Assembly (NCBI RefSeq): GCF_023242315.1
Contig: NZ_JALLIY010000006.1
Span: 186,001-250,000, forward strand
DNA: 64,000 nt
Direction of reading: 5' to 3'
Source of the DNA: Pseudomonas sp. MWU13-2105
GTDB lineage: Bacteria; Pseudomonadota; Gammaproteobacteria; Pseudomonadales; Pseudomonadaceae
Positions 48,052 through 57,670 of the stretch are shown in pieces. The notes under the pieces were generated by a model that did no database searches, had not been told where the DNA came from, and saw nothing but the letters and a program-made list of their open reading frames with translations. Numbering within the stretch: the stretch's first letter is position 1; every line of letters begins with the position of its first letter. Both the position numbers and the translations under genes were made by a program.

Positions 48052-49383
48052 TTGGATTGGCACACCCTGCTTACCCGCGAACGCCTCGGGAAATCGCTGC
48101 ACAGCCCTGAAGAACTGGGTCGCAGCCCCTTCCACAAAGACCACGACCGCATCATTTTCTCCGGCGCCTTCCGGCGCCTGGGGCGCAAGACCCAGGTCCA
48201 CCCGGTGACCAGCAACGACCATATCCACACCCGCCTGACGCACTCGCTGGAAGTCAGTTGCGTCGGTCGTTCCCTGGGCATGCGCGTCGGCGAAACCCTG
48301 CGCGACGCCCTGCCGGACTGGTGCGAACCGAGCGACCTGGGCATGGTCGTGCAATCGGCCTGCCTGGCCCACGACATCGGCAATCCGCCGTTCGGCCACT
48401 CCGGCGAGGACGCCATTCGCCACTGGTTCCAACAGGCGGCGGGACGCGGCTGGCTGGACGGCATGAGCGTGGCCGAAGGCAATGACTTCCTAAACTTCGA
48501 AGGCAACGCCCAGGGCTTCCGGGTGCTCACCCAGCTGGAATATCACCAGTTCGAAGGCGGTACCCGACTGACCTACGCCACCCTCGGCACCTACCTCAAG
48601 TACCCGTGGACGGCGCGGCACGCCGACTCCCTGGGTTACAAGAAGCACAAGTTCGGCTGCTACCAGAGCGAGCTACCGATCCTCGAACAGATCGCCCACA
48701 AGCTCGGCCTGCCGCAATTGGAGGAACAACGCTGGGCGCGCCACCCGCTGGTCTACCTGATGGAGGCCGCCGACGATATCTGCTACGCCCTGATCGACCT
48801 CGAGGACGGCCTGGAAATGGAGCTGCTCGACTATGCCGAGGTCGAGTCGCTGCTGCTCGGCCTGGTGGGCGACGATCTGCCGGAAACCTACCGGCAACTC
48901 GGGCCACGGGACTCCCGGCGCCGCAAGCTGGCGATCTTGCGCGGCAAGGCCATCGAACACCTGACCAACGCCGCCGCCCGGGCCTTCGTCGAGCAGCAGG
49001 ATGCACTGCTGGCCGGGACGCTGCCGGGGGATCTGGTGGAACACATGCACGGTCCGGCGAAACGCTGCGTGCTCAATGCCAAGGACATCGCGCGCAAGAA
49101 AATCTTCCAAGACAAGCGCAAGACGCTGCATGAGATCGGCGCCTACACCACCCTGGAAATCCTCTTGAACGCCTTCTGTGGCGCGGCCCTGGAACAACAC
49201 GGCGGGCGCACGCCATCGTTCAAGCATCGACGCATCCTCGACCTGCTCGGTAACAGCGCGCCGCAGCCCGAGTGGCCGTTGCACAGTTCGTTCCTGCGGG
49301 TGATCGACTTTATCGCCGGCATGACCGACAGCTATGCCAGCGAAATGGCCCGGGAAATGACTGGCCGCTCCAGCCCGGTTTAA
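48052..49383 (+). CDS. dgt: Deoxyguanosinetriphosphate triphosphohydrolase-like protein
   Basis: HD-domain dNTPase of 443 residues that removes triphosphate from dGTP and related nucleotides. It shows [16 protein letters not shown], the metal-binding HD in TRLTHSLEV and [16 protein letters not shown] assign a TTG start at 48052, giving [13 protein letters not shown], with GGAG 9 bases upstream. The frame stays open upstream, but the Pseudomonas family begins here. A GC-rich hairpin follows the stop. Confidence 0.93.
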   Translation: MDWHTLLTRERLGKSLHSPEELGRSPFHKDHDRIIFSGAFRRLGRKTQVHPVTSNDHIHTRLTHSLEVSCVGRSLGMRVGETLRDALPDWCEPSDLGMVVQSACLAHDIGNPPFGHSGEDAIRHWFQQAAGRGWLDGMSVAEGNDFLNFEGNAQGFRVLTQLEYHQFEGGTRLTYATLGTYLKYPWTARHADSLGYKKHKFGCYQSELPILEQIAHKLGLPQLEEQRWARHPLVYLMEAADDICYALIDLEDGLEMELLDYAEVESLLLGLVGDDLPETYRQLGPRDSRRRKLAILRGKAIEHLTNAAARAFVEQQDALLAGTLPGDLVEHMHGPAKRCVLNAKDIARKKIFQDKRKTLHEIGAYTTLEILLNAFCGAALEQHGGRTPSFKHRRILDLLGNSAPQPEWPLHSSFLRVIDFIAGMTDSYASEMAREMTGRSSPV

Positions 49384-49388
49384 CACCC

Positions 49389-49419
49389 GGCGGCCCGCCC
49401 CCGGTCAGGGCGGGCCGCC
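49389..49419 (+). terminator. GC-rich hairpin after dgt
   Basis: Perfect 12-bp stem GGCGGCCCGCCC / GGGCGGGCCGCC with a 7-base loop, 5 bases after the dgt stop. There is no T-run, so it may act as a Rho-assisted terminator or transcript stabiliser. Confidence 0.5.
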
Positions 49420-49624
49420 TGGCGGGATAAAGCCTACGCAGGTGAGAGAATCAACTGATTGATCATGGCTCCGGCCCACTGAAATAATTGCTTTCCTCTT
49501 ATGTCTGCCGCCCACACTCAAGCTGACCTGCCATTCAACAAGCGCCCGATTCCAGGCATATTTTCCTACAGAGCGCCTACCTATGTAGCCTTGTCCCGAG
49601 TCGACAGGTCGCCCGGAAAACACC

Positions 49625-50074
49625 ATGCCCAAACACAACTTACGCATGTTGCTGGTAGAGGATCATCCCTTTCAACTGGCCGCAACCCAGAGCCTGCTCA
49701 ACAGCTATGGCTTCCATGCCCTGACACCGGCGCTCAATGCCCGGGAAGCCTTGAGCGCCTTGAGTTCGGCACACACGCCGTTCGACCTGATGCTCTGCGA
49801 CCAGTGCCTGCCGGACGTGCTCGGGCTGGACCTGATCGAAACCGCCTGCCGCGGCGGCATGATCAAGCAGGCAATCCTGCTCAGCAGCCTCAGCAGCGAG
49901 GAGCTCGATGCCCTCAGCACCCTCGCGCGGGAGCGGCGGCTGCCATTGCTCGGCTGCCTGAGCAAACCGCTGAACGGGCTCGCCCTGCGGAGCGCGCTGG
50001 GCCTGGACCGGCACACGCAGAAGGCCGGCCGCGCCGAGCCCGACCACGAGTCTTGCCCCAGCCCCTCGGCATGA
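49625..50074 (+). CDS. Single-domain response regulator (receiver only)
   Basis: A CheY-like receiver of 149 residues. The acidic pocket is in LLVEDHPF, the phosphoacceptor is Asp59 in LMLCDQCLPD, and the lysine is in GCLSKPLNG. There is no output domain, only a short polar tail. It lies just upstream of a LuxR-type regulator and a BvgS-like hybrid kinase, so it may compete for phosphate or act as a sink within that system. The 241-base leader holds a half site (TTTTCCTAC at 49561-49569) like the arms of the operator motif. Confidence 0.88.
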   Translation: MPKHNLRMLLVEDHPFQLAATQSLLNSYGFHALTPALNAREALSALSSAHTPFDLMLCDQCLPDVLGLDLIETACRGGMIKQAILLSSLSSEELDALSTLARERRLPLLGCLSKPLNGLALRSALGLDRHTQKAGRAEPDHESCPSPSA

Positions 50075-50137
50075 TTCCCGGCCGCCAGCCCCCACTTCCT
50101 TCCCGGGGTTGTCACCGGCAAAAACACGCCTATATAC

Positions 50138-50154
50138 AAGTAGGACACTTCCCA
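50138..50154 (+). promoter_or_regulatory. Operator-like motif, site 3
   Basis: AAGTAGGACACTTCCCA followed by AAAA. It matches site 1 (4667) in 18 of 20 positions including the flank. It lies in the 300-base region before the LuxR-type regulator gene. That region also holds a 7-bp inverted repeat (GGATAGC / GCTATCC, 50214-50246) and no gene. Confidence 0.5.
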
Positions 50155-50266
50155 AAAGATCATAAGATCTCATAAATCATTAAGCATTCCGTATAACCGC
50201 ACACTTCAATACTGGATAGCACTTCCTGTTCAAACTGGCGCTATCCGTAAGTCGAAACCCTATTTG

Positions 50267-50283
50267 AAGTAGGAATATTCCTA
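50267..50283. promoter_or_regulatory. Operator-like motif, site 4 (perfect palindrome core)
   Basis: AAGTAGGAATATTCCTA with the 14-bp palindrome TAGGAA-TA-TTCCTA, 91 bases before the regulator ATG. Sixteen of 17 bases equal site 2 at 9220, which lies a similar 82 bases before the autotransporter start. Confidence 0.55.
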
Positions 50284-50374
50284 TACTACCTCTGTAGGGT
50301 CTTCCCTTCATGCGCCCGCTTGTCCAACTGAGCTAAGGTTCGCGCTTTCCAAGCAGCTCGTATGGGACTTTATT

Positions 50375-51004
50375 ATGAACTCGGTTTTTATCGTCGACGA
50401 CCACCCCGTTGTTCGCCTGGCCATCAGGATATTGTTGGAACAGGAGGATTGTTATGAAATAGTTGGGGAAACCGATAACGGTGTCGACGCCATGCAAATG
50501 GTCCGTGAATGCATGCCGGACCTGGTGATCCTGGATATCAGCATCCCCAAACTGGACGGCCTGGAGGTACTGGCCCGCTTCAATGCCATGAATTCGCCGC
50601 TCAAGACCCTGGTGCTGACGGCGCAGACACCCAACCTGTTCGCAATGCGCTGCATGCAGTCCGGTGCCTCGGGTTATGTCTGCAAGGCCGAAGACTTGAG
50701 CGAACTCCTGAGTGCGATCAAGGCGGTACTGTCCGGCTACAATTACTTCCCGAGCCAGGCGTTGATCGGGGCGCGAAAAGAAGGACCGGAAAATCCGGAA
50801 ATCGAACTGTTCAAACTGGTGAACGACCGGGAACTGATGGTCCTGCAATTGTTTGCCCAGGGCCGGACCAACAAGGAAATCGCCAAGGGTATGTTTCTCA
50901 GTAACAAGACCGTCAGTACCTACAAGAAAAGACTCATGCAAAAACTCAAGGCCAAATCCTTGGTAGAGCTTATCGAGATGGCCAAACGCAACGCGGTAGT
51001 GTGA
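50375..51004 (+). CDS. LuxR/NarL-type response regulator (BvgA/EvgA-like)
   Basis: A 209-residue transcription factor with a receiver domain (VFIVDDHPVVRLA; phosphoacceptor Asp54 in LVILDISIPKLDG; lysine in GYVCKAED) and a C-terminal LuxR-type helix-turn-helix (LVNDRELMVLQLFAQGRTNKEIA, split by one turn, then LSNKTVSTYKKRLMQKL). Its partner should be the hybrid kinase encoded directly downstream with overlapping start. It resembles BvgA, EvgA and RocA1. Autoregulation through the two palindromes upstream is my inference. Confidence 0.93.
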   Translation: MNSVFIVDDHPVVRLAIRILLEQEDCYEIVGETDNGVDAMQMVRECMPDLVILDISIPKLDGLEVLARFNAMNSPLKTLVLTAQTPNLFAMRCMQSGASGYVCKAEDLSELLSAIKAVLSGYNYFPSQALIGARKEGPENPEIELFKLVNDRELMVLQLFAQGRTNKEIAKGMFLSNKTVSTYKKRLMQKLKAKSLVELIEMAKRNAVV

Positions 51005-51012
51005 GAAAACCA

Positions 51013-54000
51013 ATGCCCATGCGCATAAAGGACTATCTGATGGTGATCACAGGCTTGTGCCTGTGCCTGTCAGCGCTTGCAGAGCCCCCAAGTGTCACCC
51101 ACTTCTCATTACTCAGCCGCTCGAGCACCAGCCACATGGAGGTCGCGCTGGACAAGGAACAACGGCGCTGGGTCCAGGACAAGCGTGAACTGCTGCTCGG
51201 CACCTCCGCCCCGGACTACCCGCCCTTCGACATGACCGTCAGCGGGCGTGACTACGAAGGCATCACCGCCGACTACGCCGGCATCCTGGGCCGAGCCCTG
51301 GGCTTGCCCGTCAAGGTGCAGAGCTTTGCTACCCGCGAGGCCGCCATCAGCGCCCTCGAACAGGGCCGGATCGACCTGCTCGGCAGCGCCAACGGCTTCG
51401 AGGCGGTGAACAAGAACATCGCCCTCTCGACCCCCTATGCCATCGACCAGCCGGTGCTGGTCACCCGCGAGGACGAAACCCGCGCCCTGAACGATGGCCT
51501 GGCGGGGATGCGCCTGAGCATGGTCTACCACTACCTGCCGCTGGACGAGATCAAGAGCCTTTATCCCAACGCCACGCTGCAGTTCTACCCGTCCTACCTG
51601 AACGCGCTCAACGCCGTGGCGTTCGACCAGGCCGACGTGTTCCTCGGCGACACCATCTCGACCCACTACCTGATCAACAAGGGCTATTTGCGCAATGTGA
51701 AAATGGCCAACTTCGGCAAACACGAGGCCTACGGTTTCAGCTTTGCCGTACGCGGCGACAATGCCGCCCTGCTGGGCGCCGTCAACGCGACTCTCAAGGC
51801 GATCCCCACCAGCGAGCGCGAGAATATCGCCCGGCGCTGGAGCGCCGGCAGCGACATCCTGCTGACCGACCACAAGCTGCAACTGACCGCCCGCGAAGAG
51901 CGCTGGATCAAGGAGCACCCGGTGGTCCGCGTGGTGGTCAACGAGGCCCTGGCGCCCATCACCTTCTTCGACGCCGACAACAGCTTCCGCGGCGTTACCG
52001 CCGACCTGCTGGAACTGATCCGCCTGCGCACCGGCCTGCGTTTCGAGGTGCAGCGCTCGCGCAGCCTGGACGACATGATCAATCGGGTGCAAAACCACCA
52101 GGCCGATATCATCGCCGCCGTCAGCCCGACCAATGAGCGCGAGAACGTCCTGCACTTCAGCCGGCCCTACATGGAAAACTCCTTCGTGCTGCTGACCGCC
52201 AAGGGCCGTGACGGCGCCAGCAACCTCGATCAAATGCAAGGCCGGCGCCTGGCGGTTATCCGCGGCAACCCGCTGATCGACTATCTGCGCAGGGACTTCC
52301 CGCAAATCAAGCTGATTGAAACCGACGACAGCCTCAAGGCGGTCGAACTGCTCGCCCAGGGCCAGGCGGACGGTGCGGTCAGCTCGCTGGTGATTGCCAA
52401 CTACCTGATCGCCTCGCAAACCTTCGACGACCAGTTGCAGATCAGCGCGACCATCGGCACCCAACAGGCGATCTTCGCCCTGGCCACCGCCCGCGGTGCC
52501 ACCGAGCTGGGCTCGATTCTCGACAAGGCGCTGCTGAGCATCGCCCCGGACGAACTGGGTATCATCAACAATCGCTGGCGCGGCTACACGCCGGCCTCCG
52601 ACAGCTACTGGCGCAACTACCACCGGCTGATCCTGCAGATCGTCATGGGCGCCGGCGCGCTGCTGCTGCTGTCCCTCGGCTGGAACGCCTACATGCGCCG
52701 GCAGATCCGCCAACGACAACTGGCCGAACGGGCCCTGAGCGACCAGTTCGAATTCATGCGCGCGCTGGTCAACGGCACCCCGCACCCGATCTACGTGCGT
52801 GATCGCGAAGGCCTGTTGCAGACCTGCAACGACAGCTACCTGCAAGCCTTCTCGACCAGGCTTGAAGATGTGATCGGCAAGCGGGTCATGGACGCCTACC
52901 AGGGCAACGCCTTCGAGGCCCGCGAGTACCAGGCCGATTACCAGCGGGTGATGGACGAAGGCACGGCGCAGATCTGCGACCGCACACTGCATATCGGCGA
53001 CCGCCGGATGACCATCTATCACTGGATCCTGCCCTACCGTAATTCCCTGGGCGAAGTACAAGGCATCATCGGCGGCTGGATCGATATCAGCGAACGCCGC
53101 GAACTGTTCGACGAGTTGCGCGCGGCCAAGGATCAGGCTGACAGCGCCAACCGGGCCAAGAGCACGTTCCTGGCGACCATGAGCCACGAAATCCGCACGC
53201 CGATGAACGCGGTGATCGGCATGCTCGAACTGACCCTCAAGCGCGCGGACCAGGGCCATCTGGATCGCCCCGCCATCGAAGTCGCCTACAACTCGGCCAA
53301 GGACCTGCTGGAACTGATCGGCGATATCCTCGATATCGCCCGCATCGAATCCGGACGCCTGAGCCTGTCCCCCGAGCGGGTCAACCTCAGCGAGCTGGTG
53401 GATTCGGTGGTCAGGGTCTTCGATGGCCTGGCGCGCCAGAAGCAGCTGGACCTGGTGGTCCGGCTGCCCGAACGCCACGACATCGGCGACATCCTGATCG
53501 ATCCGCTGCGCTTCAAGCAGATCCTGTCCAACCTGATCAGCAATGCCATCAAGTTCACCGAGCAGGGCCAGGTCACCATCTCGCTGCTGATGCAACCCGC
53601 CGCCGGCGCGCAACGGACGAACATGACCCTGACCGTCCAGGACAGCGGCATCGGCATCAGCGCCGCCGACCAGGCCCGGCTGTTCGAACCCTTCGTCCAG
53701 GCCGACAACTCCGGGCACCTGGCCCGTAGCGGCGCCGGCCTGGGCCTGGTGATCTGCCGCAGCCTGTGCGAAATGATGGGCGGCACCCTGACCTTGTCCA
53801 GCGTGCCCGGTGAAGGCACCCGCGTGGTGGTGAGCCTGGAACTGGACAGTCTCGCGGCGACGCAAGGCAGCGCCCAGCGCGACCCTGAACTGGCTCCGGC
53901 GCTACAGGCCTTGAATGTCCTGGTGGTGGACGACCACCCGGCCAACCGCCTGCTGATGTGTCAGCAGCTGGGCTTTCTGGGCCACTCATTCAGCACCGCG

Positions 54001-54660
54001 CAGAACGGCGCAAGCGGCTTGCAGGCTTGGAAAGACGGGCACTTCGACCTGGTGATCGTCGACTGCAACATGCCGGTGCTGAACGGCTACGAGATGACCC
54101 GGCGCCTGCGCGAACATGAAGCCAGCCATGATCTGCCACCCTGTACGGTGTTCGGCTTCACCGCCAACGCCCAGCCCGAGGAACGCACCCGCTGCAAGGA
54201 AGCCGGCATGGACGACTGCCTGTTCAAACCCATCAGCCTGACCACCCTCAACCAGAAGCTCGCCGCTGTCACGCCGCGCCCGCGCCCGGCCCCCTTCAGC
54301 CTCGACAGCCTGCACGCCCTGACCGGAGGCGAACCGCTGCTGATGCGTCGCTTGCTCGACGAGCTGCTGAGCAGTTGCCAGGCGGACCGCGAGGAACTGC
54401 GCGCGGTGCCGGTCAATGGTGACCTGCTTGAGCTGATCGACATGGCCCACAAGATCAAGGGCGCGGCGCGGATCGCCCAGGCCAGCGAGTTGGTGGAGCA
54501 CTGCGAAACCCTGGAAAAGCTCTGCCAGGAACAGGCGCCGACGCCGCGGCTCGAAGCTGCCCGGCAGGCCATCGTGCAGGCGCTGCTCGAACTCGAAACA
54601 GCGCTGCGCAAACACACCGACCCGCCACCGGAAAAATTGCCGGCCGAGGACAACACCTGA
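51013..54660 (+). CDS. BvgS-like hybrid sensor histidine kinase
   Basis: Inner-membrane phosphorelay kinase of 1215 residues. After a signal peptide come two periplasmic Venus-flytrap (SBP_bac_3) domains (about 45-275 and 290-505), a membrane helix near 540-560, and a PAS domain (about 575-690). Then come HisKA with His725 in ATMSHEIRTPMNA, a HATPase, a receiver with Asp1017 in VIVDCNMPVLNG, and an Hpt domain with His1146 in MAHKIKGAARI. This is the full BvgS/EvgS order. I prefer ATG 51013. A GTG at 51001 overlaps the regulator stop. Ligand unknown; BvgS-type flytraps sense small anions such as nicotinate. Confidence 0.94.
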   Translation: MPMRIKDYLMVITGLCLCLSALAEPPSVTHFSLLSRSSTSHMEVALDKEQRRWVQDKRELLLGTSAPDYPPFDMTVSGRDYEGITADYAGILGRALGLPVKVQSFATREAAISALEQGRIDLLGSANGFEAVNKNIALSTPYAIDQPVLVTREDETRALNDGLAGMRLSMVYHYLPLDEIKSLYPNATLQFYPSYLNALNAVAFDQADVFLGDTISTHYLINKGYLRNVKMANFGKHEAYGFSFAVRGDNAALLGAVNATLKAIPTSERENIARRWSAGSDILLTDHKLQLTAREERWIKEHPVVRVVVNEALAPITFFDADNSFRGVTADLLELIRLRTGLRFEVQRSRSLDDMINRVQNHQADIIAAVSPTNERENVLHFSRPYMENSFVLLTAKGRDGASNLDQMQGRRLAVIRGNPLIDYLRRDFPQIKLIETDDSLKAVELLAQGQADGAVSSLVIANYLIASQTFDDQLQISATIGTQQAIFALATARGATELGSILDKALLSIAPDELGIINNRWRGYTPASDSYWRNYHRLILQIVMGAGALLLLSLGWNAYMRRQIRQRQLAERALSDQFEFMRALVNGTPHPIYVRDREGLLQTCNDSYLQAFSTRLEDVIGKRVMDAYQGNAFEAREYQADYQRVMDEGTAQICDRTLHIGDRRMTIYHWILPYRNSLGEVQGIIGGWIDISERRELFDELRAAKDQADSANRAKSTFLATMSHEIRTPMNAVIGMLELTLKRADQGHLDRPAIEVAYNSAKDLLELIGDILDIARIESGRLSLSPERVNLSELVDSVVRVFDGLARQKQLDLVVRLPERHDIGDILIDPLRFKQILSNLISNAIKFTEQGQVTISLLMQPAAGAQRTNMTLTVQDSGIGISAADQARLFEPFVQADNSGHLARSGAGLGLVICRSLCEMMGGTLTLSSVPGEGTRVVVSLELDSLAATQGSAQRDPELAPALQALNVLVVDDHPANRLLMCQQLGFLGHSFSTAQNGASGLQAWKDGHFDLVIVDCNMPVLNGYEMTRRLREHEASHDLPPCTVFGFTANAQPEERTRCKEAGMDDCLFKPISLTTLNQKLAAVTPRPRPAPFSLDSLHALTGGEPLLMRRLLDELLSSCQADREELRAVPVNGDLLELIDMAHKIKGAARIAQASELVEHCETLEKLCQEQAPTPRLEAARQAIVQALLELETALRKHTDPPPEKLPAEDNT

Positions 54661-54724
54661 CAGCGGACATTGACTATCCTTGGGCGCTGAGCAGTGCACC
54701 TCATCACCCAGGGAGATCGGCCCC

Positions 54725-57664
54725 ATGCAACGCGAAAGACGCCGGCTGGCGCTGCACGTGCACATCAGTATCCTGTTCACCTGCCTGCTGCTGTTGACCG
54801 GGATCCTGCTGGGGCTGTTCAACTACCGGCAAACCACACAGATCATTCTCTCCAGCAGTGAAAAGCTCTTCGCCAGGGTCCGCGACGATGTACAGCTGGA
54901 TCTACACAACACCTACCAGCCGATTCGCCATCTGCTGAGCCTGCTGGCCATCGACGAACGCACCCAGGCCCTAACGCTTGCGCAACGGCTGGCCCTGCTC
55001 AAGCCCTTCACCCAGGCGCTGAACGACAATCCGAACCTGGCCTCGCTTTACCTCGGCTACGCCGATGGCGATTTCTTCATGGTCCGGCCGCTGCGCGACA
55101 GCGCCCTGCGCGCCTACTTCAAGGCGCCGGAGAATGCCGCCTTCCAGGTCTGGAGCATCGAGCGCGACCCCGGCGCCCAAGGGGCCAAATCCGAATCGCT
55201 GTTCTTCGACGCGGCATTGCAGTTGATCGGCCGCCAGGATAATCATCGCGAAGCCTACGATCCCCGCGTCAGGGCCTGGTTCAACAGCGCACTGAACGAC
55301 AGCGACCAGATCACCACCGCGCCCTACCTGTTTTTCTCCACCCACAATGTCGGCACCACACTCGCCCGGCGCAGCAGCGCGAACGTGGTGATCGCCGCCG
55401 ACCTGACCCTCGCCGACCTGTCCGCGACCCTGGACAGGCACAAGGTCACGCCCTCGACCGAAATCGTCCTGTTCGATGAAAACGCCAATGCCGTGGCGTA
55501 CCCCGACTACGCCCGGCTGATCGGCGGCGGCAGCGACGCGCGCCTGCCCCGGGTAGAGGACCTGAGCCCGATCCTGCGGCGCTTCATGGAACCGGACAGC
55601 AGCACCGAGCATCATATGGCGACCGCGCAACGGCAATGGATAGTCTCCCGCACACCACTCGCCGAAGGCGGCCCCAAGGGCCTGCAACTGGCCCTGCTGG
55701 TGCCGGAAGACGAACTCCTGGCGGACGCCTACCGGATCCGCTGGCAAGGCGCGCTGATCACCCTGGCCACCCTGCTGCTGTGCCTGCCCCTCGGCTGGTT
55801 GACCTCCAGGCTCCTGGTCAAGCCGCTACACGCCCTGGTGCAGGAGGCCGATGCGATTCGCAGCTTCAACTTCAACCACCCGGCGACACCACGTTCGCCG
55901 GTGCTGGAAGTCGACCGCCTGGCGATCTCGATGACCCGCATGAAACAGACCCTGGCCAGCTTCTTCGAAATCGCTTCCAGCCTCTCGGCGCAGACCCGCT
56001 TCGACCCGTTGCTGCAACGGCTGCTCGAGGAAACGCTGAAAATCGCCCAGGCCCGCGCCGGCCTGATCTACCTGCTGGACAGCGACAGCCGCGAGTTGGA
56101 AGCCCATGCCCTGATCATCGATGGCGTCCTCCAGGATCCCCGGCAATTCGAGATCCGCAACGCCGCCGAGGCCGACGAACAGCGCCCGGCCTGGCTCAAG
56201 ACACTCGACCAGCGCGACAACGTGGTCGCCAGCCTGGGCTTCGAGCAGGCGGACGACTTGCAAAAGGTCCTGCTCGCCCTGCAAAGCCCGCGCATTCACC
56301 TGATCGGTATTCGCCTGCACAACCGCCAGGGCGAAACCGTCGGCGTCCTCGCCCTGCTGCTGCCGGACAGCGGTAGCGAAGCCGATATGGAGCACCTGCA
56401 GCCGGATCGCATCGCCTTTATCAGCGCCATTTCCGGCACCGCCGCCGCCTGCATCGAGAGCCAGCGCCTGCAAGCGCGGCAGAAGCAATTGCTGGACGCC
56501 TTCATCCAGTTGCTGGCCGGGGCCATCGATGCCAAGAGTCCTTACACCGGTGGCCACTGCCAGCGCGTCCCGGCGCTGACGCTGATGATCGCCGAGGCTG
56601 CCGCGGCCAGCCAGATGCCGGCGTTCGAGGGCTACCAGCCCACGGAAGACGAATGGGAAGCCCTGCACGTCGCCGCCTGGCTGCATGACTGCGGCAAGGT
56701 CACCACGCCGGAATATGTGGTCGACAAGGCGACCAAGCTGGAAACCCTGTATGACCGCATTCACGAAATACGTACCCGTTTCGAAGTACTCAAGCGCGAT
56801 GCCTGGGTTGCCTATTGGCAAGGCCTGGCACAGGGCGGCAACGAGTCGACCTTGAGCCAGGCGCGCGACGCCAGTCTCACCGCCCTCGACGAGGACTTTG
56901 CCTTTGTCGCCCACTGCAACCTGGGCGGCGAAGCCATGGCCGAGGCCGACCTGGAACGCCTGGGGCGGATTGCCCAACGCACCTGGACCCGCACCCTGGA
57001 TGATCGCCTCGGCGTTTCCTGGGAAGAAAAACACCGCCAGGAACGGCGCCCGGCCTCGCCCCTGCCGGCCATCGAGCCGTTACTCGCGGACAAACCCGAA
57101 CACCTGTTCGAACGCAACGCCGCCGAACTGATCCCCGCCGACAACCGCTGGGGCTTTCAACTCGACGTGCCGCCCTACAAGTTCAATCGAGGGGAGCTGT
57201 ACAACCTGAGCATCAGCCGTGGGACACTGACCCGCGAAGAGCGCTACATCATCAACCATCACATGGTGCAAACCATCCTGATGCTCGATCAACTGCCGTT
57301 TCCCGGGCACCTCGCCGCCGTGCCGGAAATTGCCGGCGGCCACCACGAAAAAATGGATGGCACCGGTTACCCCAAGCGCCTGAAGCGTGAACAGATGAGC
57401 CTGCCGGCGCGGATGATGGCGATCGCCGATATCTTCGAGGCACTGACCGCCGCCGATCGCCCCTACAAAAAGGGCAAGTCCCTGAGCGAAGCGCTGGGTA
57501 TCATGGCCGGCATGTGCCGCGACGCCCATATCGATCCGGAATTATTCCAGCTGTTTATCCGCGAAGAAATCTACCTGCGCTACGCCGAGCAGCACGTCCT
57601 GCCCCTGCAGATCGACACGGTAGATGTCGAGTCGCTGCTGGAGAAGGCCGGCCTGGCTGCCTGA
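54725..57664 (+). CDS. HD-GYP phosphodiesterase with Cache, HAMP and GAF domains
   Basis: Membrane-bound candidate c-di-GMP phosphodiesterase of 979 residues. It has an N-terminal helix, a periplasmic double-Cache-type sensor (about 40-330), a second helix (ALITLATLLLCLPLGWLTSR), HAMP, a GAF domain (about 430-590) and an HD-GYP domain with HD at His654-Asp655 (WLHDCGKV) and GGHHEKMDGTGYP near residue 875. About 160 residues more than usual separate the HD and GYP motifs. The ATG at 54725 (MQRERRRLAL) lies 64 bases after the kinase gene, so it is probably in the same transcript. Confidence 0.92.
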   Translation: MQRERRRLALHVHISILFTCLLLLTGILLGLFNYRQTTQIILSSSEKLFARVRDDVQLDLHNTYQPIRHLLSLLAIDERTQALTLAQRLALLKPFTQALNDNPNLASLYLGYADGDFFMVRPLRDSALRAYFKAPENAAFQVWSIERDPGAQGAKSESLFFDAALQLIGRQDNHREAYDPRVRAWFNSALNDSDQITTAPYLFFSTHNVGTTLARRSSANVVIAADLTLADLSATLDRHKVTPSTEIVLFDENANAVAYPDYARLIGGGSDARLPRVEDLSPILRRFMEPDSSTEHHMATAQRQWIVSRTPLAEGGPKGLQLALLVPEDELLADAYRIRWQGALITLATLLLCLPLGWLTSRLLVKPLHALVQEADAIRSFNFNHPATPRSPVLEVDRLAISMTRMKQTLASFFEIASSLSAQTRFDPLLQRLLEETLKIAQARAGLIYLLDSDSRELEAHALIIDGVLQDPRQFEIRNAAEADEQRPAWLKTLDQRDNVVASLGFEQADDLQKVLLALQSPRIHLIGIRLHNRQGETVGVLALLLPDSGSEADMEHLQPDRIAFISAISGTAAACIESQRLQARQKQLLDAFIQLLAGAIDAKSPYTGGHCQRVPALTLMIAEAAAASQMPAFEGYQPTEDEWEALHVAAWLHDCGKVTTPEYVVDKATKLETLYDRIHEIRTRFEVLKRDAWVAYWQGLAQGGNESTLSQARDASLTALDEDFAFVAHCNLGGEAMAEADLERLGRIAQRTWTRTLDDRLGVSWEEKHRQERRPASPLPAIEPLLADKPEHLFERNAAELIPADNRWGFQLDVPPYKFNRGELYNLSISRGTLTREERYIINHHMVQTILMLDQLPFPGHLAAVPEIAGGHHEKMDGTGYPKRLKREQMSLPARMMAIADIFEALTAADRPYKKGKSLSEALGIMAGMCRDAHIDPELFQLFIREEIYLRYAEQHVLPLQIDTVDVESLLEKAGLAA

Positions 57665-57670
57665 GCCGCC

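Noticed and set aside
50315..50336. Minus-strand sequence AGCTCAGTTGGACAAGCGGG resembles a tRNA D-arm.
   Set aside because: The 11-base match AGCTCAGTTGG is striking, but no T-arm (GGTTC), anticodon stem or pairing acceptor follows, so it is not a tRNA. It is at most a small relic or coincidence.
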